DNA of 16,441 bases, taken from JBFLVQ01 sp040758525. Lineage in GTDB: Bacteria; Acidobacteriota; Blastocatellia; Chloracidobacteriales; JADJPF01. Under the pieces are notes generated by a model that ran no database searches, was not told the DNA's origin, and was given only the letters and a program-made list of their open reading frames with translations. The position numbers and the translations under genes are program-made. The DNA is taken from NCBI GenBank assembly GCA_040758525.1, contig JBFLVQ010000133.1:1-16441 (forward strand). The letters are read 5' to 3'. The first letter of the stretch is position 1; the number at the start of each line of letters is the position of its first letter. Below, in pieces: positions 1-7,786 of the stretch.

Positions 1-630
1 CGAGCAAATCTATTGATTAGCGATCCTGAGTGTCTTTTCAAGTTGCTTAATGAGACAGCACGTCCTGTACAGATTATCTATTCGGGTAAGGCTCATCCTA
101 AGGATACAGATGGTAAGAGAATCATTCAGGAAGTAATGGAGATCGCACGCGATCCACGTGCACAAGGGCGAATTGTCTTTCTTGAGAATTATGATCTTAA
201 TGTTGCCCGCCATATTGTACAAGGTGTCGATGTTTGGTTAAACAATCCACGCCGTCCATTAGAGGCCTGTGGTACTAGCGGGCAGAAGGCGCTCTTTAAT
301 GGTGTACTCAATGCTTCCATATTGGATGGCTGGTGGGCAGAAGCCTATGATGGTGAGAATGGATTTGCCATTGGCCATGGTGAAACACATAACGATATAG
401 CTGTGCAAGATGCACGTGATACCAGTATGCTCTTCGAGATGCTTGAGGAGAAGATTGTACCTCTCTATTACGAGCTCAACGATCAAGGTCTGCCGAAAAG
501 ATGGCTTGAATATATCAAGCGCGCACTACGTACATTAGGCTGGCGTTTCAATTCTGACCGTATGCTGATTGATTACATACGCAAATGCTATTTGCCTGCC
601 GCGGGTGGCGAGCAGACACCGCTTGATTAA
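1..630 (+). CDS. glgP: Alpha-glucan (glycogen) phosphorylase, C-terminal part; 5' end outside the window
   Basis: Open from base 1 in frame with no start, so this is the 3' end of a longer gene; the TTG at 13 is internal. The visible 209 residues begin RANLLISDPE and continue with RPVQIIYSGKAHP, the nucleotide-fold segment of family GT35 phosphorylases. Next comes the cofactor segment GTSGQKALFNGVLN, followed by DGWWAE. The Lys encoded at 286-288 is the expected pyridoxal-phosphate lysine. The family releases glucose-1-phosphate from alpha-1,4-glucans by phosphorolysis in the cytoplasm. The pattern suits the short 'alpha-glucan family phosphorylase' branch (roughly 700-850 residues) better than the muscle/GlgP branch, which has GTGNMK at this place. 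The stop codon at 628-630 overlaps the stop of the convergent sirtuin gene. No terminator separates them. Confidence 0.93.
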   Translation, partial: RANLLISDPECLFKLLNETARPVQIIYSGKAHPKDTDGKRIIQEVMEIARDPRAQGRIVFLENYDLNVARHIVQGVDVWLNNPRRPLEACGTSGQKALFNGVLNASILDGWWAEAYDGENGFAIGHGETHNDIAVQDARDTSMLFEMLEEKIVPLYYELNDQGLPKRWLEYIKRALRTLGWRFNSDRMLIDYIRKCYLPAAGGEQTPLD

Positions 631-1385
631 TCGACAGCATTATCCAACAGTTTTACCAGTCTTGGCAGTAGTTCTCCTGCTTTGCCACGCAAGAACAGAT
701 GCATTGTTTCAGTGAGAACCGACTCTTGATTATTGACTTCAATTAGGAAAGCGCCCGCGTGTAGAGCTTGTAGAGGGATCGACGCGGCTGGTTGTACAAC
801 ACCAGAAGTTCCTACCACAAGACATAGATCACAGCGGCGTGCGGCAGCAAAGGCTTGTGAAAGCGTATCTGCAGGCAGGGCTTCGCCAAACCAGACGACT
901 CCTGGGCGCGCAAATGCGCCACATGGACAACGCGGTGGAACAGTACTGTGATCAAGCTCTACATCAGCAAGCAGACGATCTTCAGCAAAGCAACGGTTCT
1001 CCAAAATACGGCCATGTAGTTCTAATACATGCTGGCTGCCCGCCTGTGTGTGGAACTGATCGACATTCTGTGTAACTAGCACAAACTGCTGGTAACGAGT
1101 TTCGAGTTCGGCAAGGGCAAAATGTGCAGGATTGGGAGCACTGCTACGCACGATCTGGCGACGGTATTCATACCAATCCCAGACTAGTTTAGGATTGGCA
1201 GAAAAACCATCTGGCGAGGCTAACTCAGCAGGATCATACTGCTCCCATAGGCCCGTCTGGGCATCACGAAAAGTTGGTATGCCGCTCTCTGCCGATACGC
1301 CAGCACCTGTCAGCACAACTACACGACGGGCTTTGAGCAGTCTTTCCGCAGCCTGTTTTAGTAGCTCTTCGATCGTCATAGACAT
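627..1385 (-). CDS. cobB: NAD-dependent protein deacylase, CobB/class III sirtuin
   Basis: A complete 252-residue Sir2-family enzyme. It shows the NAD-binding GAGVSAESGIPTFR (27-40), the QNVD motif (106-109) and the catalytic His124 in LHG. GTSGVVQPA (192-200) forms the later part of the Rossmann fold. WYEYRR (71-76) carries the Tyr-x-x-Arg pair (Y72 and R75) that in SIRT5 and E. coli CobB favours succinyl and malonyl lysine, so desuccinylase activity as well as deacetylation is likely. The VVWFGEALP segment also fits this class. The zinc-site cysteines are reduced: one in the first cluster (C132, no C-x2-C) and C153-P-C155 in the second. The start at 1385 is supported by GAGGAG about 9 nt upstream. 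It is divergent from the FHA-PrsW gene and ends inside the glgP stop. Substrates are unknown. Confidence 0.93.
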   Translation of the reverse strand: MSMTIEELLKQAAERLLKARRVVVLTGAGVSAESGIPTFRDAQTGLWEQYDPAELASPDGFSANPKLVWDWYEYRRQIVRSSAPNPAHFALAELETRYQQFVLVTQNVDQFHTQAGSQHVLELHGRILENRCFAEDRLLADVELDHSTVPPRCPCGAFARPGVVWFGEALPADTLSQAFAAARRCDLCLVVGTSGVVQPAASIPLQALHAGAFLIEVNNQESVLTETMHLFLRGKAGELLPRLVKLLDNAVD

Positions 1386-1435
1386 ATTAATTTTCTCCTC
1401 TCTTTCCCACCACTTCTTTTGCCTCAGGCAGATTA

Positions 1436-1444
1436 TGCTACAAT
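1436..1444 (+). promoter_or_regulatory. Possible extended -10 promoter for the FHA-PrsW gene
   Basis: TGCTACAAT fits the extended -10 form TGnTAnAAT and lies 43 nt upstream of the ATG at 1488. No well-spaced -35 is visible: TTGCCT at 1419-1424 is only 14 nt away. An 11-bp palindrome, TGCCTCAGGCA (1420-1430), sits just upstream and could be a regulatory site. The 102-bp gap must also hold the promoter of the divergent sirtuin gene, which I could not place. Confidence 0.4.
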
Positions 1445-1487
1445 CGGGTAGATGTAGGAATAGTTTCTGGTTAAAGGGTCTAATGTC

Positions 1488-3158
1488 ATGAAATTGAGGT
1501 TGATGATTCAGAATGGTTCGTTAAATGGTTGCCAGTTTGAACTCGAACAGGGTAGCCTGCTACTTGGTCGTGGTCCAGATTGTGCTATACGCTTTGACTC
1601 TACCCTCGATCCAGGGGTCTCTACGCGTCATGCCATGATTCAAGCCGAGCCAGACGGTTTTTACCTGATCGATCAGCAGAGCACTAATGGCACTTATTCC
1701 AATGCCAATCGTATACAGCGAGTACTGTTACGTTCTGGCGATATGATTCAGCTAGGCGGCCAAGGCCCCCAGATCTATGTGATGGTGGAAGGACACTTTG
1801 CCCCAGTATATAACTCGCCGCCACAACCTTTTATACCACCACAGCAGGCTTTTATACCCGCACCAGCGCCACCAATGCCACCAATGCCGCCACCACCGCC
1901 ACCACCCTTTACACCACTTACAGGTGGTTCTATGGGACAACAGCAAGCTTCTTTACCACCCTCCTCTCCTTTTAATTTCACAGGCACTGCTGGCAAAACA
2001 AACCTACGTCAGTCGATGAGTAGTATAGGTATATATGATCCAGAAAAGGACAAAGATAAAGGGAACAGCTATGTTAGCATTGGTGTAGCACTGGGAATTG
2101 GCGCTGTGATGACGCTAATCGTAATGCTAATAGTACTACTGGATTTAGGTTTGGTAGGTGGTATTGTTGGCGCCATTATGGCTTTCACACCGGCACCGCT
2201 CTATCTGTTTCTCTTCCTCTGGTTAGATCGCTATGATCCCGAACCAGCCTGGGCATTGGCGGGCGCCTTTGCTTGGGGTGGGCTCTTTGCTGTGATTGTC
2301 TCATATATCATCAATACCTTTTTTGGTACTGTAGTAAGTTTGGTAGCAGGACCAGCCGCAGGTAGTCTGCTTGGCGCTGTGATCTCAGCACCAGTAATTG
2401 AAGAAGGCACCAAAGGGTTGGGAGTGCTATTAATAGCAATCTTTCTGCGCCGCGAATTTGATGATGTACTAGATGGTATTGTTTATGCCGGAGTAGTAGC
2501 ATTAGGTTTTGCCACTGTAGAAAATGTCCTCTATTACGGCCGTGCATTTCTTAGCGGGGGTGGTGTTGCCCTGCTTTTCATAGGTTTTTTGCGTGGTGTA
2601 CTCTCACCATTTGCACACACACTCTTTACCTCAATGACAGGCATAGGCTGTGGTATTGCGCGTGAGACACATAACAAGACACTACGTATCGTAATGCCAA
2701 TAGTTGGCTATATAGGCGCAGTATTATTGCATGGATTGTGGAACCTTATTGCCTCGGTCTCAGGTGGTCTAGGTTTGATGGCCTTCATACTGATCTACTT
2801 TGTTGTCTGGGTGCCGCTCTTTCTGATCTTTCTAGGAGTTATGATCTATATGTTGCGGCGCGAGGGGCGGGTAATCAAGGAGATGCTTACAGTCGAGGTC
2901 GCACGTGGGTTGATCACTCCTGCACAGTTAGAGTTGATCGGTTCAACAATGGGACGAATAAAATGGCTGATGTCATCGCTGACAAGCGGTAACTGGAAAA
3001 GACTACGCGCACAACGCAATTTCCTACGTGCTGTCACTAAACTCGCCTTCTGCTACTGGCATGTCGCGCGTGCTGCCGCTGCTAACAATCAGACACGCAG
3101 TCTTACCCAGATTCCTAAGTTCCAAGCAGAGGTGATGACACTAAGAGAGCAGATTTAG
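1488..3158 (+). CDS. FHA domain - proline-rich linker - PrsW-family intramembrane protease fusion
   Basis: 556 residues. Residues 1-100 form a forkhead-associated (phosphothreonine-binding) domain: GRGPDC (27-32), STRH (45-48) and STNGTY (65-70) are its hallmark loops. Residues 105-165 are a Pro-rich linker including seven consecutive prolines (134-140). Residues 195-460 are a polytopic membrane domain of the PrsW type, with DRYDPEPAW (247-255), the paired glutamates EEGTK (305-309), E345 in TVENVLYY, H377 in FAHTLF and H415 in LHGLWN. Bacillus PrsW cleaves the anti-sigma factor RsiW, and the EE pair and histidines match its proposed metalloprotease site. A soluble tail of about 100 residues follows. 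The start has AAAGGG 9 nt upstream. I infer that FHA binding to a Thr-phosphorylated protein controls or localises proteolysis at the membrane. No kinase or anti-sigma gene is adjacent, so the substrate is unknown. Confidence 0.88.
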   Translation: MKLRLMIQNGSLNGCQFELEQGSLLLGRGPDCAIRFDSTLDPGVSTRHAMIQAEPDGFYLIDQQSTNGTYSNANRIQRVLLRSGDMIQLGGQGPQIYVMVEGHFAPVYNSPPQPFIPPQQAFIPAPAPPMPPMPPPPPPPFTPLTGGSMGQQQASLPPSSPFNFTGTAGKTNLRQSMSSIGIYDPEKDKDKGNSYVSIGVALGIGAVMTLIVMLIVLLDLGLVGGIVGAIMAFTPAPLYLFLFLWLDRYDPEPAWALAGAFAWGGLFAVIVSYIINTFFGTVVSLVAGPAAGSLLGAVISAPVIEEGTKGLGVLLIAIFLRREFDDVLDGIVYAGVVALGFATVENVLYYGRAFLSGGGVALLFIGFLRGVLSPFAHTLFTSMTGIGCGIARETHNKTLRIVMPIVGYIGAVLLHGLWNLIASVSGGLGLMAFILIYFVVWVPLFLIFLGVMIYMLRREGRVIKEMLTVEVARGLITPAQLELIGSTMGRIKWLMSSLTSGNWKRLRAQRNFLRAVTKLAFCYWHVARAAAANNQTRSLTQIPKFQAEVMTLREQI

Positions 3159-3931
3159 AAGCGTGCGCTGGTTTGGCGCAGCTTATTAAGGCGGTAGTCC
3201 TCGCCAGCAATATGAACAATTTTGCACATCTCATGCAAGCGTGAGCGCAACCGTATTCCTACCCGATCGGTAAGGGACTCATTATACTCAACATTGCGAT
3301 CATCAGTGTAATTTGAAGTGAAAATAGTAATCTTCTTATCATTGTAACGGTTGTTGATAATTTGTGTGATCGTCTCTTGCACCCAAGCAGTCGGCTTATT
3401 AGCACCCAGTTCATCAAGTACAAGTACTTCTGTCTGATAAATAGGAGCAAGTACTTTTAATTCGCTGCTAGCAGTATTGGGATTATAGCTATCCTGAATC
3501 TCTTTAAGCAGATCACGAAAATCATAGAACAGGCAAGGGGTATGTGAGCGAGTTATTAATTCTTTTATTACTGACACGGCTAAATGCGTTTTACCAATCC
3601 CGCAGGGGCCAAAAAAGAGTAAGCCAAAATCCAGATTAGGATACTCGCGAATAAAAACTTTGCAATCTAGTACAGCTTTGGCTTGGGTAAGGAAAGAAGA
3701 CGAATTTTGCGAGCCTTGCGGGTAGTAGTTATCGAGTGTACAAGGTTCGTAGCGTTTGGGAATCTGTGCTGCTGCTAATAATTGTGGTACGCGATCGCGT
3801 TCGCGGCAATGGCAGGGCTTTACTCCTAGACCATCTACATTTGCCCAGCCTGTACCATAGCAGGTCGAACAAGGGTCAGTGTTGCTTTCAGACGAGCGCT
3901 TGCGCGGTCCTGCGTAATCCACAGCCAACAT
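3155..3931 (-). CDS. DnaC/IstB-like AAA+ ATPase with N-terminal cysteine motif
   Basis: 258 residues. An N-terminal motif C21-x2-C24 ... C40-x-C42 could bind zinc, as in DnaC/DnaI-type helicase loaders. The AAA+ core has Walker A GPCGIGKTH (108-116), Walker B VLVLDELG (169-176), sensor 1 TSN (205-207) and an arginine-finger region RLRSRL (227-232). Family members load the replicative helicase DnaB onto DNA, or act as the transposase helper IstB. No transposase or inverted repeats are nearby, so a chromosomal helicase loader or primosomal ATPase is the better reading. The ATG at 3931 has a weak AGG 9 nt upstream, and a TATAAT promoter lies further up. The stop overlaps the FHA-PrsW stop by 4 nt. 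The gene is divergent from the cstA operon. Confidence 0.88.
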   Translation of the reverse strand: MLAVDYAGPRKRSSESNTDPCSTCYGTGWANVDGLGVKPCHCRERDRVPQLLAAAQIPKRYEPCTLDNYYPQGSQNSSSFLTQAKAVLDCKVFIREYPNLDFGLLFFGPCGIGKTHLAVSVIKELITRSHTPCLFYDFRDLLKEIQDSYNPNTASSELKVLAPIYQTEVLVLDELGANKPTAWVQETITQIINNRYNDKKITIFTSNYTDDRNVEYNESLTDRVGIRLRSRLHEMCKIVHIAGEDYRLNKLRQTSARF

Positions 3932-4006
3932 TTTGTTAGACCTAAATTCAGAATAATTTAAGCCTGATAAGCTAATGATCTTCTTTAAAACTGAAGAATT
4001 GCGCTG

Positions 4007-4035
4007 ATTATATGCAATGGGGGGTAAAAATGCAA
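4007..4035 (-). promoter_or_regulatory. Sigma-70-type promoter for the DnaC-like gene
   Basis: On the minus strand TTGCAT (4035-4030) and a perfect TATAAT (4012-4007) are separated by exactly 17 nt, and the gene start follows about 75 nt downstream. The -35 matches the consensus at only 3 of 6 positions; the -10 matches at all 6. Confidence 0.6.
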
Positions 4036-4071
4036 GGGTCTAGGGGGAGATGGATGGTTGGTTGGAAACGT

Positions 4072-4101
4072 TTGACAAGCCTTGCAAGCGCCGCGTAGCA
4101 T
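4072..4101 (+). promoter_or_regulatory. Candidate promoter for the 98-aa protein - cstA - regulator operon
   Basis: A perfect TTGACA (4072-4077) is followed after 18 nt by TAGCAT (4096-4101), a 4-of-6 match to the -10. CATAAT at 4099-4104 is an alternative with a 21-nt spacer. The palindrome CTTGCAAG (4081-4088) lies between the two hexamers and could be an operator. The promoter is divergent from that of the DnaC-like gene. Confidence 0.45.
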
Positions 4102-4167
4102 AATTCAGTAATACGGAAACAACACTATGACAGAAGTTTAAGCCATATAAATGGGAAGGGGAATATT

Positions 4168-4464
4168 GTGGATGAAAAACTCAAACGGTTAACGCAGGCG
4201 CTCGGCGAGGCGATCGATCAAGCGATCAATGAGTCTGGGCGTATTAAAGAACTAACCGATCAGTTGCGTGCTGCTGGTTATGAGACCATCCTTATGGTAG
4301 AGGCAAACATCTGTTTTGCCCGTTGCACGCCTACACTAGGTGGAGAGACATCCAACAAATTACCAGAAGATCTTATTGATATGATGAGTCGAGATGATCA
4401 CCAGTTCTTAAAAAGCTTGAAGATCAGCGTCGGCGAAATAGATAATGACGATAAACAGAAATAG
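4168..4464 (+). CDS. Conserved-looking small protein of unknown function
   Basis: 98 residues starting at GTG 4168, with a strong purine-rich site GGGAAGGGGA (4153-4162) just upstream. The product is soluble and mildly acidic. The N-terminal half is predicted helical (MDEKLKRLTQALGEAIDQ, then SGRIKELTDQLRAAGY). A more strand-like part ETILMVEANICFARC follows, and the tail is acidic. There is no signal peptide or membrane segment. I vaguely recall similar helix-then-'GY...LVLEA' proteins from Acidobacteriota but cannot assign a family. It is the first gene of the probable operon with cstA, 48 nt ahead of the cstA start. It is not YbdD, the usual small partner of CstA, because the YbdD cysteine-rich pattern is absent. 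The function is unknown. Confidence 0.72.
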   Translation: MDEKLKRLTQALGEAIDQAINESGRIKELTDQLRAAGYETILMVEANICFARCTPTLGGETSNKLPEDLIDMMSRDDHQFLKSLKISVGEIDNDDKQK

Positions 4465-4500
4465 AGATAGTTGAGGAAGCCGCCCAAGAGGTGGTGTAAA

Positions 4501-4505
4501 GGAGG
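4501..4505 (+). promoter_or_regulatory. Ribosome binding site that fixes the cstA start
   Basis: GGAGG lies 7 nt before the ATG at 4513. The reading frame stays open upstream to a TTG at 4471, but that would add 14 polar residues (including KPPKRWCKGG) before the first membrane helix and has no comparable site. The ATG at 4513 is therefore chosen. Confidence 0.85.
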
Positions 4506-4512
4506 CAGGCAT

Positions 4513-6303
4513 ATGAATGCTTTTCCAGTGATGCTAGGGGCACTTTGCATACTTGCGATTGGTTACCGTTACTATAGTGCTTTTATTGCCTCGAAGGTGT
4601 TGGTGCTAGATGATAAACGCGAAACGCCAGCACATACGATGAATGATGGGCATAATTATGTACCCACCAACCGGCTAGTACTCTTTGGCCACCATTTTGC
4701 CGCTATTACTGGTGCTGGTCCATTAATTGGCCCAGTGTTAGCAGCACAATTTGGCTTCCTGCCTGGTTTCATCTGGATATTGATTGGTGTGGTATTGGGT
4801 GGTGCAGTGCATGATTTTGTAATCTTGACTGCCTCCGTACGACGTCGTGGTAAGTCGCTTGCTGAGATTGCACGTACTGAGATCAGTCCAATCTCAGGGC
4901 TGGTATGTGCTATCGCGATCCTTGCCATTATCGTGATTGCCTTAGCTGGTCTTGGTCTAGTGGTAGTAAATGCGCTCAGCGAGAGTTCCTGGGGGACATT
5001 TACAATTGCTATGACGATTCCTATTGCACTCTTTATGAGCTTCTATATGTATAGGCTACGTAAAGGGAAGATTATCGAAGCGACCGCAATCGGAGTCTCT
5101 TTCCTGATCCTTTGTGTAATACTAGGCAAATATATCCCTGATTCATCACTAGCACCCTACTTCACCTTCTCAAAAGATCGTATCACTTTACTGATTGCCA
5201 TCTACGGATTTGTCGCCTCAGTCTTACCGGTTTGGATGCTACTCTGTCCACGCGACTATCTAAGCTCATTTATGAAGATTGGCACCATTGCTTTCTTAGT
5301 GTTGGGTGTGTTGATTGTACATCCTACCTTGAAGATGCCAGCCATTAGTCAATATGTTAATGGGGGTGGCCCAATCATTGCGGGTAAGCTCTTCCCCTTT
5401 GTCTTTATTACCATTGCCTGTGGGGCGATCTCAGGATTTCACTCGCTAATCTCTTCTGGTACAACCCCAAAGATGATCGAGCGAGAAAGCGACATGCGCC
5501 CGATCGCATATGGGGCAATGCTTATTGAAGGATTGGTAGGTATCACTTCACTAATTGCAGCCTCAGCACTCTATCCAGGAGACTATTTTGCTATCAATGT
5601 ACCAGCACAAAAATTTGCTCAGCTAGGTCTGGAGATGCAGAGCCTGCCAAATCTAGCACAGGAGATTGGTGAACAACTGCAAGGGCGTACAGGTGGAGGT
5701 GTATCGCTGGCGGTAGGAATGGCGCAAATATTTTCGGGACTGCCAGCAATGAAAGGCCTGATCTCCTACTGGTATCACTTTGCAATCATGTTTGAAGCGC
5801 TCTTTATTCTTACTACCATTGATACGGGAACCCGAGTTGCACGTTTCTTAGTACAAGAGTTTTTTGGCCGTGTTTATAAACCATTTGAGCGTACTGACTG
5901 GTTGCCAGGCTCGCTTATCTCTACTGCATTAGTAGTAGTAGGTTGGGCCTACTTTATTTATACTGGCACAGTCAGCACAATCTGGCCAATGTTCGGAATT
6001 GCCAATCAGTTGCTCGCTGTTGTCGCGCTCGCGGTCGGTACGACTACTATCGTTAATGCCGGGCGTGCTAAGTATGCTTGGGTAACGATAGCACCTATGC
6101 TCTTTGTTGCTACCACTACATTGACCGCTGGCTACCGTAGTATCAACGACATCTTCTTGCCGTTGGGAAATTTTCAGGGCTATCTCAATACTGGGCTGAC
6201 CGTGATTATGATGAGTTCGGTGATTGTAATACTATTTGACTGCGCATTACGTTGGCGTCAGACAATTGGTGAAAAGCAAGTACCAGTGCCCGTTGGTGAT
6301 TGA
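4513..6303 (+). CDS. cstA: Carbon starvation protein CstA (peptide/pyruvate-type transporter)
   Basis: 596 residues and strongly hydrophobic, with many transmembrane segments. The family signature begins at residue 38: TPAHTMNDGHNYVPTNR, then GHHFAAITGAGPLIGP (59-74), then GGAVHDF (96-102) and RRRGKSLAEIA. Later motifs include GAISGFHSLISSGTTPK and DTGTRVARFLVQEF. The length fits the shorter Bacillus-like form (about 600) rather than E. coli CstA or BtsT (about 700). E. coli CstA takes up peptides and pyruvate and is induced on carbon starvation, while BtsT is a pyruvate transporter controlled by a two-component system. Here an NtrC-type response regulator starts 31 nt downstream, so regulation by or co-expression with it is plausible. 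The substrate cannot be told from sequence. No YbdD partner is seen. Confidence 0.95.
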   Translation: MNAFPVMLGALCILAIGYRYYSAFIASKVLVLDDKRETPAHTMNDGHNYVPTNRLVLFGHHFAAITGAGPLIGPVLAAQFGFLPGFIWILIGVVLGGAVHDFVILTASVRRRGKSLAEIARTEISPISGLVCAIAILAIIVIALAGLGLVVVNALSESSWGTFTIAMTIPIALFMSFYMYRLRKGKIIEATAIGVSFLILCVILGKYIPDSSLAPYFTFSKDRITLLIAIYGFVASVLPVWMLLCPRDYLSSFMKIGTIAFLVLGVLIVHPTLKMPAISQYVNGGGPIIAGKLFPFVFITIACGAISGFHSLISSGTTPKMIERESDMRPIAYGAMLIEGLVGITSLIAASALYPGDYFAINVPAQKFAQLGLEMQSLPNLAQEIGEQLQGRTGGGVSLAVGMAQIFSGLPAMKGLISYWYHFAIMFEALFILTTIDTGTRVARFLVQEFFGRVYKPFERTDWLPGSLISTALVVVGWAYFIYTGTVSTIWPMFGIANQLLAVVALAVGTTTIVNAGRAKYAWVTIAPMLFVATTTLTAGYRSINDIFLPLGNFQGYLNTGLTVIMMSSVIVILFDCALRWRQTIGEKQVPVPVGD

Positions 6304-6334
6304 GGGGCAAGCTTAAAATGGCGAAAGGGGAAGA

Positions 6335-7672
6335 GTGGGGACAGGTAAAGAGAGAATTTTGATAGTTGATGATCAGCCTTCTGTACGCTTTGGATTAGTG
6401 AGCTTACTAGAATCCGAAGGTTACCGCACGGCAATGGCAGAGAATGGGCAACAGGCGTTGCTGGCTGTGCGTGAGAATGCCCCTAGTCTGGTACTACTTG
6501 ATTTGCGTCTACCTGATATGGATGGATTGGAGCTGTTGCAGTCCATCAAGGCCATTGATGATGATGTGCCAGTGATTATTCTTACTGCTTATGGCACGAT
6601 TGAGTCGGCAGTACGTGCCCTGAAAGGCGGCGCAGAGAATTTTCTTACCAAGCCGTTCGATCCAGATAGTCTACTGATTGTATTAGGCAAAACCCTTGAA
6701 CAAGGACGTGCACGGCGCGAGCGGCTACTGGCAGGATTAGCACAGGAACAGCGTGCAGCAGAATATTTCCTTGGCCATAGTGAAGCGATCCTATGTGTTC
6801 ACGATATGGTTGAAAGAGTAGCGCAATCTGATGCTACTGTGTTGTTACAAGGAGAGACAGGAACAGGTAAAGGAATGCTGGCGCAGTTTATTCATCGCTT
6901 AAGTAAACGTCGCGCGAAGCCTTTTGTTACTGTCAATTGTGCCGGTCTTAGCCGTGAATTGTTGGAGACAGAACTCTTTGGCCATGAGAAAGGAGCTTTT
7001 ACTAGCGCTACTGCTAGCAAGCCGGGTCTATTAGAACTAGCGCATGAAGGCACATTCTTCTTTGATGAGATTGCAGAGATGGAGTTGTCAATTCAGGCCA
7101 AGGTACTCAATGTTATTGAGTATCAGAAGTTTCGCCGTGTCGGGGGGGTGCAAGAAAGAGAAGTAGATGTGCGTATTATTGGCGCGACTAATCGTAATCT
7201 ACTAACAGAGATCAAACGGGGAAATTTTCGCGAAGATCTCTATTACCGCTTTAGTGTGATGACGATCACACTACCACCACTAAGAGCCAGGCGTGAGGAT
7301 ATCATTCCTCTTGCTCACCATTTCATTCATCAGTTCAATCAGAAACTTAATCGCCATATAGAAGGCTTGACACCAAAAGCTGCCGCTTTGCTGGAGAGTT
7401 ATAACTGGCCTGGCAATATACGTGAGCTACGTAATATTATTGAACGAGCAGTAATTCTCTCGGCTAGCAATCATATTCATGCTCGCGATCTACCATTGGG
7501 TGTGATTAGCGAAGAAGCAACAGAAAACTTACGAGAAGAGTTTCTTTCTCTTGCCGAATTGGAGCAGTTACATATACAACGCGTTTTAGCGGCAATGGGG
7601 GGGAATCTTAGCCGTACTGCCGAGGCATTGGGTGTTACCCGCGCCACTCTCTACAAAAAGATCCGCAAATAG
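6335..7672 (+). CDS. NtrC-family sigma-54-dependent response regulator (receiver-AAA+-Fis HTH)
   Basis: 445 residues. The receiver domain (6-120) has the acidic pair D12/D13, phospho-acceptor D56 in LLDLRLPDMDG, T84 and K106. The AAA+ domain (about 145-375) has Walker A GETGTGKG (173-180), Walker B FFFDEIAEM (241-249) and arginine-finger region FREDLYYRF (298-306). The sigma-54-contacting loop reads GAFTSA (220-225) where GAFTGA is usual. A Fis-type helix-turn-helix ends the protein (GGNLSRTAEALGVTRATLYKK). It should activate sigma-54 promoters when phosphorylated. No sensor kinase gene is in the window. The GTG at 6335 is chosen because AAAGGGGAAGA lies directly upstream and the product then starts like other receivers; the ATG at 6318 is in another frame. 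It follows cstA by 31 nt, and a good sigma-54 promoter lies 115 nt beyond its stop. Confidence 0.95.
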   Translation: MGTGKERILIVDDQPSVRFGLVSLLESEGYRTAMAENGQQALLAVRENAPSLVLLDLRLPDMDGLELLQSIKAIDDDVPVIILTAYGTIESAVRALKGGAENFLTKPFDPDSLLIVLGKTLEQGRARRERLLAGLAQEQRAAEYFLGHSEAILCVHDMVERVAQSDATVLLQGETGTGKGMLAQFIHRLSKRRAKPFVTVNCAGLSRELLETELFGHEKGAFTSATASKPGLLELAHEGTFFFDEIAEMELSIQAKVLNVIEYQKFRRVGGVQEREVDVRIIGATNRNLLTEIKRGNFREDLYYRFSVMTITLPPLRARREDIIPLAHHFIHQFNQKLNRHIEGLTPKAAALLESYNWPGNIRELRNIIERAVILSASNHIHARDLPLGVISEEATENLREEFLSLAELEQLHIQRVLAAMGGNLSRTAEALGVTRATLYKKIRK

Positions 7673-7690
7673 TACTGTTTAATAATTGAA

Positions 7691-7720
7691 CACCGTTTTA
7701 GTAAGGTGCCTATTTTTTTT
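7691..7720 (+). terminator. Weak intrinsic terminator after the regulator gene
   Basis: A short stem, CACC (7691-7694) with GGTG (7705-7708), is followed by TATTTTTTTT (7711-7720). The U-tract is strong but the stem is short, so it may be leaky. Confidence 0.5.
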
Positions 7721-7786
7721 CTCTGCTAAGTTGATTCATAACCATTAACTCCCATATTTAATCGCCATTTTCTCGATATACTATGG

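Noticed and set aside
1420..1430. Palindrome TGCCTCAGGCA in the sirtuin/FHA-PrsW gap as a defined operator
   Set aside because: A single 11-bp palindrome with no second copy or known regulator is too little to call; it is only mentioned with the promoter.
1752..2019. Open frames on both strands over the proline-rich linker, giving Gly- or Trp-rich peptides
   Set aside because: They are a by-product of the repetitive CCA/CCG codons of the FHA-PrsW gene.
3155..3931. IstB-type transposition helper from an IS21 element
   Set aside because: No IstA transposase, terminal inverted repeats or target duplication are visible, and the N-terminal cysteine motif suits a DnaC-like loader.
4471..4512. Upstream TTG start for CstA
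   Set aside because: It adds a polar extension atypical for the family, and the GGAGG before the ATG at 4513 is far better.
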